Assembly: GCF_004006235.1 (NCBI RefSeq)
Contig: NZ_CP034753.1
Location: forward strand, 1,674,001 to 1,738,000
Length of the DNA: 64,000 nucleotides
Reading direction: 5' to 3'
Origin: Agromyces sp. LHK192
GTDB taxonomy: Bacteria > Actinomycetota > Actinomycetes > Actinomycetales > Microbacteriaceae
The position numbers and the translations under genes are program-made. The notes below the pieces were generated by a model, which ran no database searches, was not told the origin of the DNA, and saw only the letters and a list, made by a program, of their open reading frames with translations. Positions 9,044 through 17,532 of the stretch are shown here, one piece after another (position 1 is the first letter of the stretch; every line of letters starts with the position of its first letter).

Positions 9044-9086
9044 AAGATACTCTTGCAAAGAAAATGTTGCAAGGGTTTCTTTGCAA
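9044..9086 (-). promoter_or_regulatory. Leaderless promoter embedded in a TTGCAA repeat operator
   Basis: On the minus strand: TTGCAA (9067-9072), a 17-bp spacer, TATCTT (9044-9049), then 6 nt to the ATG at 9037. An 11-bp perfect inverted repeat TTGCAAAGAAA (9053-9063) / TTTCTTTGCAA (9076-9086) overlaps it, and its 12-bp centre contains another TTGCAA. A further half-copy, ATGCAAAGA, starts at 9039. The segment is strongly AT-rich against its surroundings. Confidence 0.75.
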
Positions 9087-9117
9087 CTCGCGGGGTTGGC
9101 GCGCGGCCCTCGCGAAC

Positions 9118-9576
9118 TCAGCGCCCGAGCAGCGGCGACAACCGGTAGGGGATCAGTTCGCCCATGCCGAGCGCGGTCTCGGTGCGCTCGACGCCGTCGA
9201 TGGCGAGGATCTCGCCGTCGATGCGGAACAGGTCGTGCGCGTCCCGGCCCACCACGCGCACGAGCAGGTCGACCTGGCCCGAGAGTCCGTGGGCCTGGAT
9301 CACCTCGGGGATCTCGGCGATGCGCGCCACGACCTCGCTCAGCACCTTCTGTCGAACGTGCACGTTGATGAACGCCTCGAGCGGGTAGCCCAGCGGCGCC
9401 GGATCGATGCAACGCTCGAACGAGCGGAACGCGTCGGATGCCTCGAGTCGCGCCAGGCGGGCCTGCACGGTGTTCCGGCTCAGGCCCAGCCGCTCGGCGA
9501 GCGCCACGACGGTCGCACGCGGGTCGGCGGCGAGTGCCGCGAGCAGGGATCGATCGACGGTGTCGTAACCAGCCAT
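9118..9576 (-). CDS. Lrp/AsnC family transcriptional regulator
   Basis: 152 residues: an N-terminal helix-turn-helix (DPRATVVALAERLGLSRNTV, about 17-36) and a C-terminal RAM domain that binds amino acids (about 60-140). It is divergent from the branched-chain oxoacid dehydrogenase operon 166 bp away, so it is likely a leucine- or valine-responsive regulator of that operon. Known analogues are BkdR-type Lrp proteins. Its own -10 (TATATT, 9584-9589) ends 7 nt before the ATG, which suggests a leaderless mRNA. Confidence 0.9.
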   Translation of the reverse strand: MAGYDTVDRSLLAALAADPRATVVALAERLGLSRNTVQARLARLEASDAFRSFERCIDPAPLGYPLEAFINVHVRQKVLSEVVARIAEIPEVIQAHGLSGQVDLLVRVVGRDAHDLFRIDGEILAIDGVERTETALGMGELIPYRLSPLLGR

Positions 9577-9671
9577 ACTGCGCAATATAGCCGCTCCTGA
9601 CCGGCTCCTGGTTGGCGACATGCTCGATCGATCGCGTAATGCTTGAGCGCACTGCGTGATCGGCCTACGAT
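9577..9671 (+). promoter_or_regulatory. Divergent Lrp/bkd control region
   Basis: For the bkd operon: TTGAGC (9643-9648), 17 bp, TACGAT (9666-9671). An imperfect palindrome GATCGCGTAAT (9630-9640) / ACTGCGTGATC (9651-9661) spans the -35. A related ACTGCGCAATAT at 9577-9588 covers the -10 of the Lrp gene. The shared ACTGCG half-site is a candidate Lrp contact; this is inference. Confidence 0.6.
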
Positions 9672-9742
9672 CGCGGTATCCGGCGGCGCAGCCGGACGCG
9701 GACGAGAGCCCACAAGGCGGTCCGCCGAGCGGAGGATCGACG

Positions 9743-10888
9743 ATGACCCCACCCGAAGCGGCACTCCTGACCGAGACCACCCCGATGGTCAGGCTGATCG
9801 ACGAACGCGGCGAGCGGCTCGCCGATCCCGAGTACGACGCCTGGGTCGCCGACGTCGACCTCGACGACCTCGCGCGCCTCCACCGCGACATGACCGTGAT
9901 CCGTCGCATCGACACCGAGGCCACCGCGCTCCAGCGTCAGGGGGAGCTCGCGCTCTGGCCGCCGCTCGCCGGCCAGGAGGCCGCGCAGATCGGCTCCGGC
10001 CGCGCGCTCCGCGACGACGACTTCGTCTTCTCGAGCTACCGCGAGCACGCGCTCGCATGGATCCGCGGCGTCGAGCCGGCGGAGCTCCTCGCCGTCTGGC
10101 GGGGCACCCAGGCGAGCGGATGGGATCCGTTCGAGCGGTCGATGGCGATCCCGCAGATCATCATCGGCGCGCAGGCGCTGCACGCCGTCGGCTATGCGAT
10201 GGGCGCCGCGTGGGACGGCTCGGATGCCGCGGCGATCGCGTACTTCGGCGACGGGGCGACCAGCGAGGGCGACGTGAACGAGGCCCTCGTGTTCGCCTCG
10301 AGCTTCCAGGCACCGGTCGTCTTCTTCTGCCAGAACAACGGCTGGGCCATCTCGGAACCGGTCGGCCTCCAGTCGCGCCAGGCCCTCGCGCGACGCGCCG
10401 ACGGGTTCGGGATGCCCGGCATCCGCGTCGACGGCAACGACGTGCTCGCGGTACTCGCCGTCACCCGCATGGCGCTCGCCCGGGCACGCCGCGGCGAGGG
10501 GCCGACGTTCATCGAGGCGGTGACCTACCGGATGGGCCCGCACACGACGGCCGACGACCCGAAGAGATACCGCACCGAGGACGATCTCGCGACGTGGCGT
10601 GCGCGGGACCCGCTCGCACGGGTCGACGCGCTGCTCGAGGCATCCGGTGCCGATGTCGTCGCGATCCGCGAGGAGTCCGCGTCCGCCGCCGACCACGCCG
10701 CCGTCCGCCTGCGCGCCGCCATCACGAGCCTTCCCGATCCGGAGCCGATGACGGTGTTCGACCACGTCTACGCCGAACCCAACAGCCACCTCGACCGGCA
10801 GCGCGCCCGGTACGGACGGTACCTCGACCTCTACGACGACGGACCGGCCGAAGGCGGTCACGGCGGCCGCGAAGGAGGTGCCCGATGA
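9743..10888 (+). CDS. bkdA: Branched-chain 2-oxoacid dehydrogenase E1 component, alpha subunit
   Basis: 381 residues; ATG preceded by GGAGGA. E1 decarboxylates the 2-oxoacids of Leu, Ile and Val with thiamine diphosphate and passes the acyl group to E2. The TPP motif is clear: FGDGATSEGDVNEAL followed by CQNNGWAIS. The heterodimeric E1 form, the Lrp gene upstream and the leucine genes downstream favour branched-chain substrates over pyruvate, but pyruvate cannot be excluded. The stop overlaps the E1 beta start (ATGA). Confidence 0.88.
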   Translation: MTPPEAALLTETTPMVRLIDERGERLADPEYDAWVADVDLDDLARLHRDMTVIRRIDTEATALQRQGELALWPPLAGQEAAQIGSGRALRDDDFVFSSYREHALAWIRGVEPAELLAVWRGTQASGWDPFERSMAIPQIIIGAQALHAVGYAMGAAWDGSDAAAIAYFGDGATSEGDVNEALVFASSFQAPVVFFCQNNGWAISEPVGLQSRQALARRADGFGMPGIRVDGNDVLAVLAVTRMALARARRGEGPTFIEAVTYRMGPHTTADDPKRYRTEDDLATWRARDPLARVDALLEASGADVVAIREESASAADHAAVRLRAAITSLPDPEPMTVFDHVYAEPNSHLDRQRARYGRYLDLYDDGPAEGGHGGREGGAR

Positions 10889-11895
10889 CGACGATGACGC
10901 TGGCGAAGGCGCTCGGCGCCGGTATGCGGCGCGCGCTCCAGGCCGACGAGCGCGTGGTCCTCATGGGCGAGGACATCGGCACGCTCGGCGGCGTGTTCCG
11001 CGTGACCGACGGCCTGAAGGCCGAGTTCGGCGAGCGCCGGGTGGTCGACGCGCCCCTGTCGGAGGCGGGCATCCTCGGCACCGCGGTCGGACTCGCGTAT
11101 CGCGGGTATCGCCCGGTCGTCGAGATCCAGTTCGACGGGTTCGTGTACCCGGCGTTCGACCAGATCGTCGCGCAGGTCGCGAAGCTGCACTACCGCTCGC
11201 GCGGCCACGTGCGGATGCCGATCACGATCCGCATCCCGTTCGGCGGCGGCATCGGCGCAGCCGAGCACCATTCCGAGTCGCCCGAGGCGTACTTCGCCCA
11301 CACCGCGGGCCTGCGGGTCATGGCCTGCTCGAACCCAGCCGACGCCTACGTCATGATCCAGCAGGCGATCGCGAGCGACGACCCGGTCGTGTTCTTCGAG
11401 CCGAAGCGCCGGTACCACGTGAAGGGCGACGTCGACGAGCAGGCGAACCTCGCGGACGCACCGCCGCCCGGGGTCGCCCGAACCGTCGCGTCCGGCGGCG
11501 ACGCGACCGTGGTCGCGTACGGCGGGCTCCTGCAGACGGCCGCGGACGCCGCCGTCGCAGCGCGTGAGGACGGCGTCTCGCTCGACGTGATCGACCTGCG
11601 CTCGCTCGCCCCGATCGACTTCGCGACGATCGAGGCCTCGGTGCGGCGCACCGGCCGGCTCGTCGTCGTGCACGAGGCGGGGGAGCAGGGCGGCATGGGC
11701 GCCGAGATCGTGGCGCGCATCACCGAGTCGTGCTTCGAGTTCCTCGAGCATGCGCCGGTGCGGGTCACCGGCCACGACATCCCCTACCCGCCGGCCCGTC
11801 TCGAGCGCCACCACCTGCCCGACCTCGACCGGATCCTCGACGGCGTCGATCGCGTGCTCGGCCGGCCGAACTCGCTGAGCGGAGCGGAGGCGTGA
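10885..11895 (+). CDS. bkdB: Branched-chain 2-oxoacid dehydrogenase E1 component, beta subunit
   Basis: 336 residues; ATG overlaps the E1 alpha stop, with AAGGAGG upstream. Conserved E1 beta segments are present: MGEDIGTLGGVFRVTDGL, DAPLSEAGILGTAVGLA, PFGGGIGAAEHHSES and the C-terminal transketolase half (VIDLRSLAPIDF). It pairs with the alpha subunit to form the TPP site. It is the second gene of a three-gene operon with no E3 (lipoamide dehydrogenase) gene in the window. Confidence 0.9.
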   Translation: MTTMTLAKALGAGMRRALQADERVVLMGEDIGTLGGVFRVTDGLKAEFGERRVVDAPLSEAGILGTAVGLAYRGYRPVVEIQFDGFVYPAFDQIVAQVAKLHYRSRGHVRMPITIRIPFGGGIGAAEHHSESPEAYFAHTAGLRVMACSNPADAYVMIQQAIASDDPVVFFEPKRRYHVKGDVDEQANLADAPPPGVARTVASGGDATVVAYGGLLQTAADAAVAAREDGVSLDVIDLRSLAPIDFATIEASVRRTGRLVVVHEAGEQGGMGAEIVARITESCFEFLEHAPVRVTGHDIPYPPARLERHHLPDLDRILDGVDRVLGRPNSLSGAEA

Positions 11896-11900
11896 CCACG

Positions 11901-13364
11901 ATGATCAGGGACTTCGCGCTGCCCGACCTCGGTGAGGGACTCACCGAGTCGGAGGTCGTCGCCTGGCGCGTCGCCGTCGGCGACCGGATCGAGCTCAACC
12001 AGATCGTCGCCGACGTCGAGACCGCCAAGGCCGTCGTCGAACTCCCGTCGCCCTACGCGGGCGTCGTCACCGCGCTCCACGCGGAGCCCGGCGAGACGGT
12101 CAACGTCGGGGAGCGGCTGTTCTCCTGCGACACGGGCGACGGTGCGGATGCCCCGGCGCAGGTCGCCCCTGGTCAGGTCGCCCCTGGTCGGGTCGCCGAG
12201 CCCGGAGCGGATGCCCCTGCCGATGGCGACGCCGTCGCGCACGCGGCCTCGCCCGACCGCGCGGACACCGGCACGACGCGCGAGCCGACCCTCGTCGGCT
12301 ACGGCGCGATGGCCGACCAGGCTCCGCACCGGCGTCGGCCGCGGCGACAGCCGGAATCCCAGTTCGCATCCGAGCACGCCCCCGCGGCGGCAAGCGAGCC
12401 CGACGCGCCCACCGTTCAGCCGGCCCGAGCCGAGCGCCCGCGATCGACGCCGCCCGTCCGCAAGCTCGCCCACGACCTCGGCGTGGACCTCGAGCGGCTC
12501 GACGGCACCGGCCAACGCGGCCTCATCACCAGGTCCGACGTCGAGCGCGCTGCGGAGGCATCCGGGGCAGCGGCATCCCGGGTTCCCGCGGCGGCCGAGG
12601 CATCCGCCGCGTCCGCGTCCGGTACCGCCGGCGGATCGCGCGCGCCCGAGTCCGCCGGCGCGCCCGGCGAGACCCGTGTCCCGATCCGCGGGGTGCGCAG
12701 GCACACCGCGGCCGCCATGGTGCGCAGCGCGTTCACGGCGCCGCACGTGACGGAGTTCCTGACGGTCGACGTGACCGCGACCATGGAACTGCTGCGCTCG
12801 CTGCGCGAGGACCGGGCGATGTCCGGGCACCGGGTGACGCCGCTGGCGATGGTCGCCAAGGCCGTCTGCATCGCCGCCGCGCGGACGCCCGAGGTGAACT
12901 CTCGCTGGGACGACGAGGCGCAGGAGATCGTGCAGTACGAGGGCGTCAACCTCGGCATCGCCGCGGCGACCGAACGCGGTCTCGTGGTGCCGAACGTGAA
13001 GCGCGCCGACCGGATGAACCTGCTGGAGCTGGCCGACGCGATCGGCGTGCTCGCCGAGACCGCCAGGTCCGGCCGCGCGACGCCCTCGGATCTCGCGGGC
13101 GGCACGATCTCGATCACGAACGTGGGGGTCTTCGGCGTCGACGCCGGCACCCCGATCCTGAATCCCGGCGAGGCGGCGATCCTCGCGGTCGGGGCCGTGA
13201 ACCGTCGCCCGTGGGAGTTCGGCGGCGAGATCGCACTCCGCGAGGTGATGACCCTGAGCCTGTCCTTCGACCACCGCCTGGTCGACGGCCAGCAGGGTTC
13301 GCGGTTCCTCGTCGACGTGGGTGCGATCTTGCGCGATCCCGGCCGAGCCCTCACCATGTGCTGA
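11901..13364 (+). CDS. bkdC: 2-oxoacid dehydrogenase E2 component (dihydrolipoyl acyltransferase)
   Basis: About 487 residues. One N-terminal lipoyl domain (PDLGEGLTESEV; lipoyl lysine in VETAKAVVE), a long Ala/Pro-rich linker, an E3-binding domain (VRKLAHDLGVDLERLDGTG) and the catalytic domain ending SLSFDHRLVDGQQG, where His and Asp are catalytic. It forms the core of the complex and transfers the branched acyl group to CoA. Start choice: ATG 11901 with GGAGG at 11886-11890; GTG 11892, which overlaps the E1 beta stop, adds three residues and is nearly as good. Confidence 0.92.
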   Translation: MIRDFALPDLGEGLTESEVVAWRVAVGDRIELNQIVADVETAKAVVELPSPYAGVVTALHAEPGETVNVGERLFSCDTGDGADAPAQVAPGQVAPGRVAEPGADAPADGDAVAHAASPDRADTGTTREPTLVGYGAMADQAPHRRRPRRQPESQFASEHAPAAASEPDAPTVQPARAERPRSTPPVRKLAHDLGVDLERLDGTGQRGLITRSDVERAAEASGAAASRVPAAAEASAASASGTAGGSRAPESAGAPGETRVPIRGVRRHTAAAMVRSAFTAPHVTEFLTVDVTATMELLRSLREDRAMSGHRVTPLAMVAKAVCIAAARTPEVNSRWDDEAQEIVQYEGVNLGIAAATERGLVVPNVKRADRMNLLELADAIGVLAETARSGRATPSDLAGGTISITNVGVFGVDAGTPILNPGEAAILAVGAVNRRPWEFGGEIALREVMTLSLSFDHRLVDGQQGSRFLVDVGAILRDPGRALTMC

Positions 13365-13385
13365 GGGGGAACGGAAGGCGGGGGC

Positions 13386-13688
13386 ATGGACACGGGTGAC
13401 GACGACCGGCGGATCCTCGAGGCGGACGAGACGAGCACCGACCTCGTCGGCACGGCCTTCATGCAGGACGGCGACCGGCTGGTGGGCAGCTACGAGACCG
13501 GTGATTTCCTCGGCGCGGTGCGCCTGCTCGACCGTGTCGCCGAGGTCGCCGAGGTCATGCAGCACCACCCCGACGTGAGGCTCGGATACGGGCGGATCAC
13601 GTTCGAGCTGAGCTCGCACGACGTCGGCGGGGTGACCGCCCGCGACCTGCGCCTGGCGCACCGCATCGAGCAGCTCGCGGCCGTCTGA
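13386..13688 (+). CDS. Pterin-4a-carbinolamine dehydratase family protein
   Basis: 100 residues. MQHHPDVRLGYGRITFELSSHDVGGVTARDLRLA is the family pattern, with the active-site histidine pair. These enzymes dehydrate 4a-hydroxytetrahydrobiopterin after aromatic amino-acid hydroxylation, and many bacterial members have no known pterin partner. It follows E2 by 21 bp and may be co-transcribed. No phenylalanine hydroxylase is visible here, so the role is open. Confidence 0.82.
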   Translation: MDTGDDDRRILEADETSTDLVGTAFMQDGDRLVGSYETGDFLGAVRLLDRVAEVAEVMQHHPDVRLGYGRITFELSSHDVGGVTARDLRLAHRIEQLAAV

Positions 13689-13739
13689 GCCGGCCCGGGT
13701 GGGTCCGCGGAGCAGGCCGGGCGGGTCCGCGTCACGTGT

Positions 13740-14366
13740 TCAGGCGGTGAGGCTCGCCCACGCCATCTGCTCGAGGATCGCCCGGACCTCGCGGTCGTCG
13801 GGTCGGTGGTCGAGGTCGCGTGCACTGTGCGGCGTCGAGTTGATGAGCCCGAACGCGGCGTGCGCGCGAACGCGACGCTCGGCTGCCGGCCGGTCGTCGC
13901 GGAGCCGGCCGAGCACGTCGACCCAGAGCTCGACGTAGGCGCGCTGCAGGCGCCGCACCTCGTGCGCCTCGTCGTCGGGCAGGCTCGCGAGGTCCTGGTC
14001 CTGGACCCGGATCACGTCGGCGTTCGCCACCGCGAAATCGACGTGGAAGGCGATGAGGTCGCGCAGGGCGCCGTCGGCGTCCTCGGCGCGTTCGACGGTC
14101 GTGCGTCCGCCGTCGAGCAGGCCGCGGCTCGCGTCGACGAGCACCGCCGCGAGCACGGCGCCCTTGCCGGGGAAGTGCCGGTAGACCGCCGGCCCCGAGA
14201 CGCCTGCGGCGCTGCCGAGGTCCTCGAGCGTCACGCCCGCGAACCCGCGTTCCGCGAAGAGCGCGGCGGCCGCGGCGACGAGCGCGTCGCGCCGGTCGGC
14301 CTTGCGCAGGCTGCGCGCGGTCACGGGAGCGACCGTCTCCGCAGCCGTCTCCGCAGGTGGGGACAT
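13740..14366 (-). CDS. TetR family repressor, probable regulator of the leucine catabolic operon
   Basis: 208 residues; ATG 14366 with GAGGTG upstream. N-terminal helix-turn-helix (about 22-66: FAGVTLEDLGSAAGVSGPAV, YRHFPGKG) and an all-helical ligand domain. A near-palindrome upstream of it recurs twice in front of the acyl-CoA carboxylase operon, so I infer that it represses both itself and that operon, probably sensing an acyl-CoA. A comparable TetR gene lies by the leucine operon of mycobacteria. Confidence 0.86.
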   Translation of the reverse strand: MSPPAETAAETVAPVTARSLRKADRRDALVAAAAALFAERGFAGVTLEDLGSAAGVSGPAVYRHFPGKGAVLAAVLVDASRGLLDGGRTTVERAEDADGALRDLIAFHVDFAVANADVIRVQDQDLASLPDDEAHEVRRLQRAYVELWVDVLGRLRDDRPAAERRVRAHAAFGLINSTPHSARDLDHRPDDREVRAILEQMAWASLTA

Positions 14367-14392
14367 GGGCGGCACCTCGCGTTCCGTTTTCA

Positions 14393-14408
14393 GTGAATGC
14401 AGGTTAAC
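14393..14408. promoter_or_regulatory. Candidate TetR operator, copy 1 (autoregulation)
   Basis: GTGAATGCAGGTTAAC, 26 bp before the TetR start codon. It shares the outer bases and the TAAC end with the two copies at 15847 and 15871. Confidence 0.6.
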
Positions 14409-14420
14409 CGGATGCCCCGG

Positions 14421-14459
14421 CCCGGTCAAGCCGCCCGGTCGAGCCGCCCGGTCAAGCCG
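14421..14459. repeat. Three 13-bp tandem repeats over a stop codon
   Basis: The unit CCCGGTCAAGCCG occurs at 14421, 14434 (one change) and 14447. The last copy contains the stop codon of the metallo-hydrolase gene. It fills the 85-bp gap to the TetR start. Confidence 0.75.
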
Positions 14460-15171
14460 TGACCGAGGCCCGTACCCGTCGGATCGCCTCGTCGACGCCG
14501 CCGTCCCACGGCGCGCCGTGACCGGGGAGGACCCAGGTCGCCGCGCGCAGTCCGGCGAGTCGGTCGAGTGATGCGAGGGCCTGCTCGGGGTCGTCGGTGA
14601 ACGGCGCTGCCGCCGGGCCTTCGGCCCCCGTGAGCACGTGGCGGGTCGTCAGTGCGTCGCCGACGAAGACGGCCTCGACCGCGGGGACGTGCACCGCGAC
14701 GCTGCCGGGGGAGTGGCCGGGCATCGCGATGAGCTCGGGCGAGCCGGGCAGGTCGAGCACCGTGCCGGCGTCGACCTCGACCACCTCGTGGAGGTACTCG
14801 GGGCGGAGGCCCCCGCGGCGTCCCGAGTACCAGAGGAACCTCGCGGTCGGGCCGAAGCGGAGGCGCCCCCACGCCGGGTTCGTGCGCTCCTCGCCGCGGG
14901 CGCGGGCGGCGTCGCCCCGATGCACGAAGACGGGCACCTCGTGTTCGCGGCGGAGCCGCTCGGCGAATCCGATGTGGTCGGTGTCGCCGTGCGTCAGCAC
15001 GACGCCGCGGATATCGCCGACGCTGCGGCCGATGGCCTCGAGTTCGGCGAGGAGATCCTTCCACTGACCCGGGATGCCGGCGTCGACGAGGGTGATGCCG
15101 TCATCGGTCACGACGAGGTAGCAGGCGACGAGATCGTTGCCGATGCGGTGGAGTCCAGGGCGGAGTTGCAT
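14452..15171 (-). CDS. MBL-fold metallo-hydrolase
   Basis: 239 residues from ATG 15171. The metal motif is THGDTDHIG (HxHxDH type with Gly in place of the usual second residue), followed by MPGHSPGSVAVH, VFVGDAL and PGHG. This is a cytosolic glyoxalase II/lactonase-type hydrolase; the substrate is unknown. It is divergent from a TetR gene, and both start sites lie on or beside a pair of 22-bp repeats, so that TetR probably controls it. Confidence 0.86.
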   Translation of the reverse strand: MQLRPGLHRIGNDLVACYLVVTDDGITLVDAGIPGQWKDLLAELEAIGRSVGDIRGVVLTHGDTDHIGFAERLRREHEVPVFVHRGDAARARGEERTNPAWGRLRFGPTARFLWYSGRRGGLRPEYLHEVVEVDAGTVLDLPGSPELIAMPGHSPGSVAVHVPAVEAVFVGDALTTRHVLTGAEGPAAAPFTDDPEQALASLDRLAGLRAATWVLPGHGAPWDGGVDEAIRRVRASVTA

Positions 15172-15214
15172 GATGGCTACGGTACATAGCTATGATGGCT
15201 ACTGTCAATAGCTG
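15166..15214. promoter_or_regulatory. Divergent MBL/TetR promoters with two 22-bp operator repeats
   Basis: Two direct repeats of 22 bp (15171-15192 and 15193-15214) match at 18 positions; both contain TGATGGCTAC and ATAGCT. Minus strand: TTGACA (15203-15208), 18 bp, TACCGT (15179-15184), then 7 nt to the MBL ATG. Plus strand: TTGCAT (15166-15171), 19 bp, TATGAT (15191-15196). A repressor on these repeats would block both promoters. Confidence 0.68.
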
Positions 15215-15243
15215 TTCTCTCGCCGCGAACCCAGGGAGCCTCC

Positions 15244-15825
15244 ATGCCCACGCCGAGCCGCACCTCTGCTCCGCAGATCCTCGACGCCGCGACCCTGCTG
15301 CTCGATCGCGGCGGTGTCGATGCCGTCACCATGCAGGCCGTCGCCGCCGAGGTCGGCGTTCGCGCGCCCTCGCTCTACAAGCACGTGCGCAATCGGGACG
15401 CGCTGCTGAAGCTCGTCGCCGAGCGGGCGGCCGCCGACCTCGGCGTCGCGCTCGACGGGGCGGCCGCCGAACTCGGTCGGTCGGACGGGACGACGCCCGA
15501 CTCGCTGCTCCTCGAACTCCTGCGGGCGGCGCGCGCCTTCGCGCACGCCCGGCCCGAGGCGTACCTGCTGGTCTTCGCGCGCCTGCCCGACGGGGCGCGG
15601 CCCGACCGCGGGGTGCTCCGAGATGCGGCCGGACCGCTGCTCGCCGCGACCGCCGCGGCGGTCGGGCCGGCGGATGCGCTCGCCGCGGCAAGGCTCCTGA
15701 CGGCGTGGGTGCACGGGTTCGTGTCGATGGAGCTCTCGGGCGCTTTCCGGCTCGGCGACGACCGCGACGACGTGGATGCCGCATTCGAGTACGGCGCACG
15801 CCGGCTCGTGGACTCGTTGGGGTGA
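15244..15825 (+). CDS. TetR family regulator with WHG-type C-terminal domain
   Basis: 193 residues, ATG with GGGAG upstream. Residues 8-58 form the helix-turn-helix (VTMQAVAAEVGVRAPSLYKH). The C-terminal part contains AWVHGFVSMELSGAF, the WHG-domain signature. It is divergent from the MBL hydrolase gene and probably represses both. It is unlikely to control the downstream acyl-CoA carboxylase operon, which has different upstream repeats. Confidence 0.88.
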   Translation: MPTPSRTSAPQILDAATLLLDRGGVDAVTMQAVAAEVGVRAPSLYKHVRNRDALLKLVAERAAADLGVALDGAAAELGRSDGTTPDSLLLELLRAARAFAHARPEAYLLVFARLPDGARPDRGVLRDAAGPLLAATAAAVGPADALAAARLLTAWVHGFVSMELSGAFRLGDDRDDVDAAFEYGARRLVDSLG

Positions 15826-15846
15826 GGTCGGGTGCTTGCCGTTTCA

Positions 15847-15886
15847 GTTAATGGTCGCTAACCTGATTGAGTTAGTGGGCGTTAAC
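15847..15886. promoter_or_regulatory. Candidate TetR operators, copies 2 and 3
   Basis: GTTAATGGTCGCTAAC (15847-15862) and GTTAGTGGGCGTTAAC (15871-15886), spaced 24 bp, each an imperfect palindrome. They lie 39-78 bp before the start of the acyl-CoA carboxylase operon, at the expected promoter position, and match the copy before the TetR gene at 13740-14366. Confidence 0.68.
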
Positions 15887-15924
15887 CGAACCGGTGCGCC
15901 CGTCGCCACGACGAAGAGGCGGGA

Positions 15925-17532
15925 ATGGGCGTACTGCGAACGACCGTCGACGAGGCATCCGACACCGCGCGAGCCAACCAGCAAGCCCACGCCGCCCTCG
16001 TCGACGAGCTCCGCGCGAAGTTGCGTGCGGCAGCCCTCGGCGGGCCAGAGGCCTCCCGCGACCGCCACGTCGCTCGGGGCAAGCTGCTGCCGCGCGACCG
16101 GGTCGACCGCCTGCTCGACGAGGGCAGCCCGTTCCTCGAGCTCTCGCCGCTCGCAGCCGACGGCCTCTACGACGGCGACTCGCCGGGCGCCGGCATCATC
16201 ACCGGCGTCGGGCTCGTGCACGGGCGGCCGGTCATGGTGATCTGCAACGACGCGACGACCAAGGGCGGCACCTACTACCCGATGACCGTGAAGAAGCACC
16301 TGCGCGCGCAGGAGGTCGCTGCAGAGCACTTCCTGCCGTGCGTCTCGCTCGTCGACTCCGGGGGAGCGTTCCTGCCGCTGCAGGACGACGTGTTCCCCGA
16401 TCGCGAGCACTTCGGCCGGATCTTCTTCAACCAGGCGAACCTCTCGGCGCGCGGTGTCCCGCAGTTGGCCGCGGTGCTCGGCTCGTGCACCGCGGGCGGC
16501 GCGTACGTGCCCGCGATGAGCGACGAGACCGTCATCGTGCGCGACCAGGGCACGATCTTCCTCGGCGGGCCGCCGCTCGTGAAGGCCGCCATCGGCGAGG
16601 TCGTGACCCCGGAGGAGTTGGGCGGCGGCGATCTGCACGCCCGCGTGTCCGGCGTCGCCGACCACCTCGCCGAAGACGACGAGCACGCCCTCGAACTCGT
16701 CCGCGACATGGTCGCGACGCTCCCGCTGCCGCGCGAACGAGCCTGGGACATGCGCGAGTCGCGCCCGCCCGCCGTCGATTCCGCGGCGCTCACGGCCGCC
16801 GTCCCCGTCGACGTGCAGCAGCCCTACGACGTCCGCGAGGTCATCGCGAGGATCGTCGACGCGAGCGAGTTCGACGAGTTCAAGCCGGAGTACGGCGACA
16901 CCCTCGTCACCGGGTTCGCGCATCTCGACGGCCACCCGGTGGGCATCGTCGCCAACAACGGCGTGCTGTTCAGCGAGTCCGCGGTGAAGGGCGCGCACTT
17001 CATCGAGCTGTGCGATCAGCGCGGCATCCCGCTCGTCTTCCTCCAGAACATCTCGGGCTTCATGGTCGGCCGCGACGCCGAGTCGGGCGGCATCGCCAAG
17101 CACGGTGCGAAGATGGTCACCGCGGTCGCGACGACCCGCGTGCCGAAGCTCACCGTCGTGATCGGCGGCTCCTTCGGCGCCGGCAACTACTCGATGTGCG
17201 GCCGGGCCTACTCACCGCGGTTCCTCTGGATGTGGCCCAACGCCCGCATCTCGGTGATGGGCGGCGAGCAGGCCGCCTCGGTGCTCGCGACGGTCAAGCG
17301 CGACCAGCTCGCCGTGCGCGGCGAGGAGTGGTCGGCCGATGACGAGGCCGCGTTCCGCGCGCCGATCCGCGAGCGGTACGAGCAGCAGGGCAGCCCGTAC
17401 CACTCGACCGCGAGGCTCTGGGACGACGGCATCATCGACCCGGCCGACACCCGCACCGTCCTCGCGTTCGCGCTCGAACTCGCGAGCCGCACCCCGCTGC
17501 CCGAGCCCCGCTTCGGCCTCTTCCGGATGTGA
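15925..17532 (+). CDS. accD1: Acyl-CoA carboxylase beta subunit, methylcrotonyl-CoA carboxylase type
   Basis: 535 residues. Carboxyltransferase N and C domains: GARERVDRLL-like [53 protein letters not shown] and [22 protein letters not shown] and the gene context fit 3-methylcrotonyl-CoA carboxylation in leucine breakdown. It is the first gene of a five-gene operon with 4-nt overlaps or short gaps. The order here matches the mycobacterial accD1-accA1-fadE19 region, which supports the assignment. Confidence 0.88.
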   Translation: MGVLRTTVDEASDTARANQQAHAALVDELRAKLRAAALGGPEASRDRHVARGKLLPRDRVDRLLDEGSPFLELSPLAADGLYDGDSPGAGIITGVGLVHGRPVMVICNDATTKGGTYYPMTVKKHLRAQEVAAEHFLPCVSLVDSGGAFLPLQDDVFPDREHFGRIFFNQANLSARGVPQLAAVLGSCTAGGAYVPAMSDETVIVRDQGTIFLGGPPLVKAAIGEVVTPEELGGGDLHARVSGVADHLAEDDEHALELVRDMVATLPLPRERAWDMRESRPPAVDSAALTAAVPVDVQQPYDVREVIARIVDASEFDEFKPEYGDTLVTGFAHLDGHPVGIVANNGVLFSESAVKGAHFIELCDQRGIPLVFLQNISGFMVGRDAESGGIAKHGAKMVTAVATTRVPKLTVVIGGSFGAGNYSMCGRAYSPRFLWMWPNARISVMGGEQAASVLATVKRDQLAVRGEEWSADDEAAFRAPIRERYEQQGSPYHSTARLWDDGIIDPADTRTVLAFALELASRTPLPEPRFGLFRM

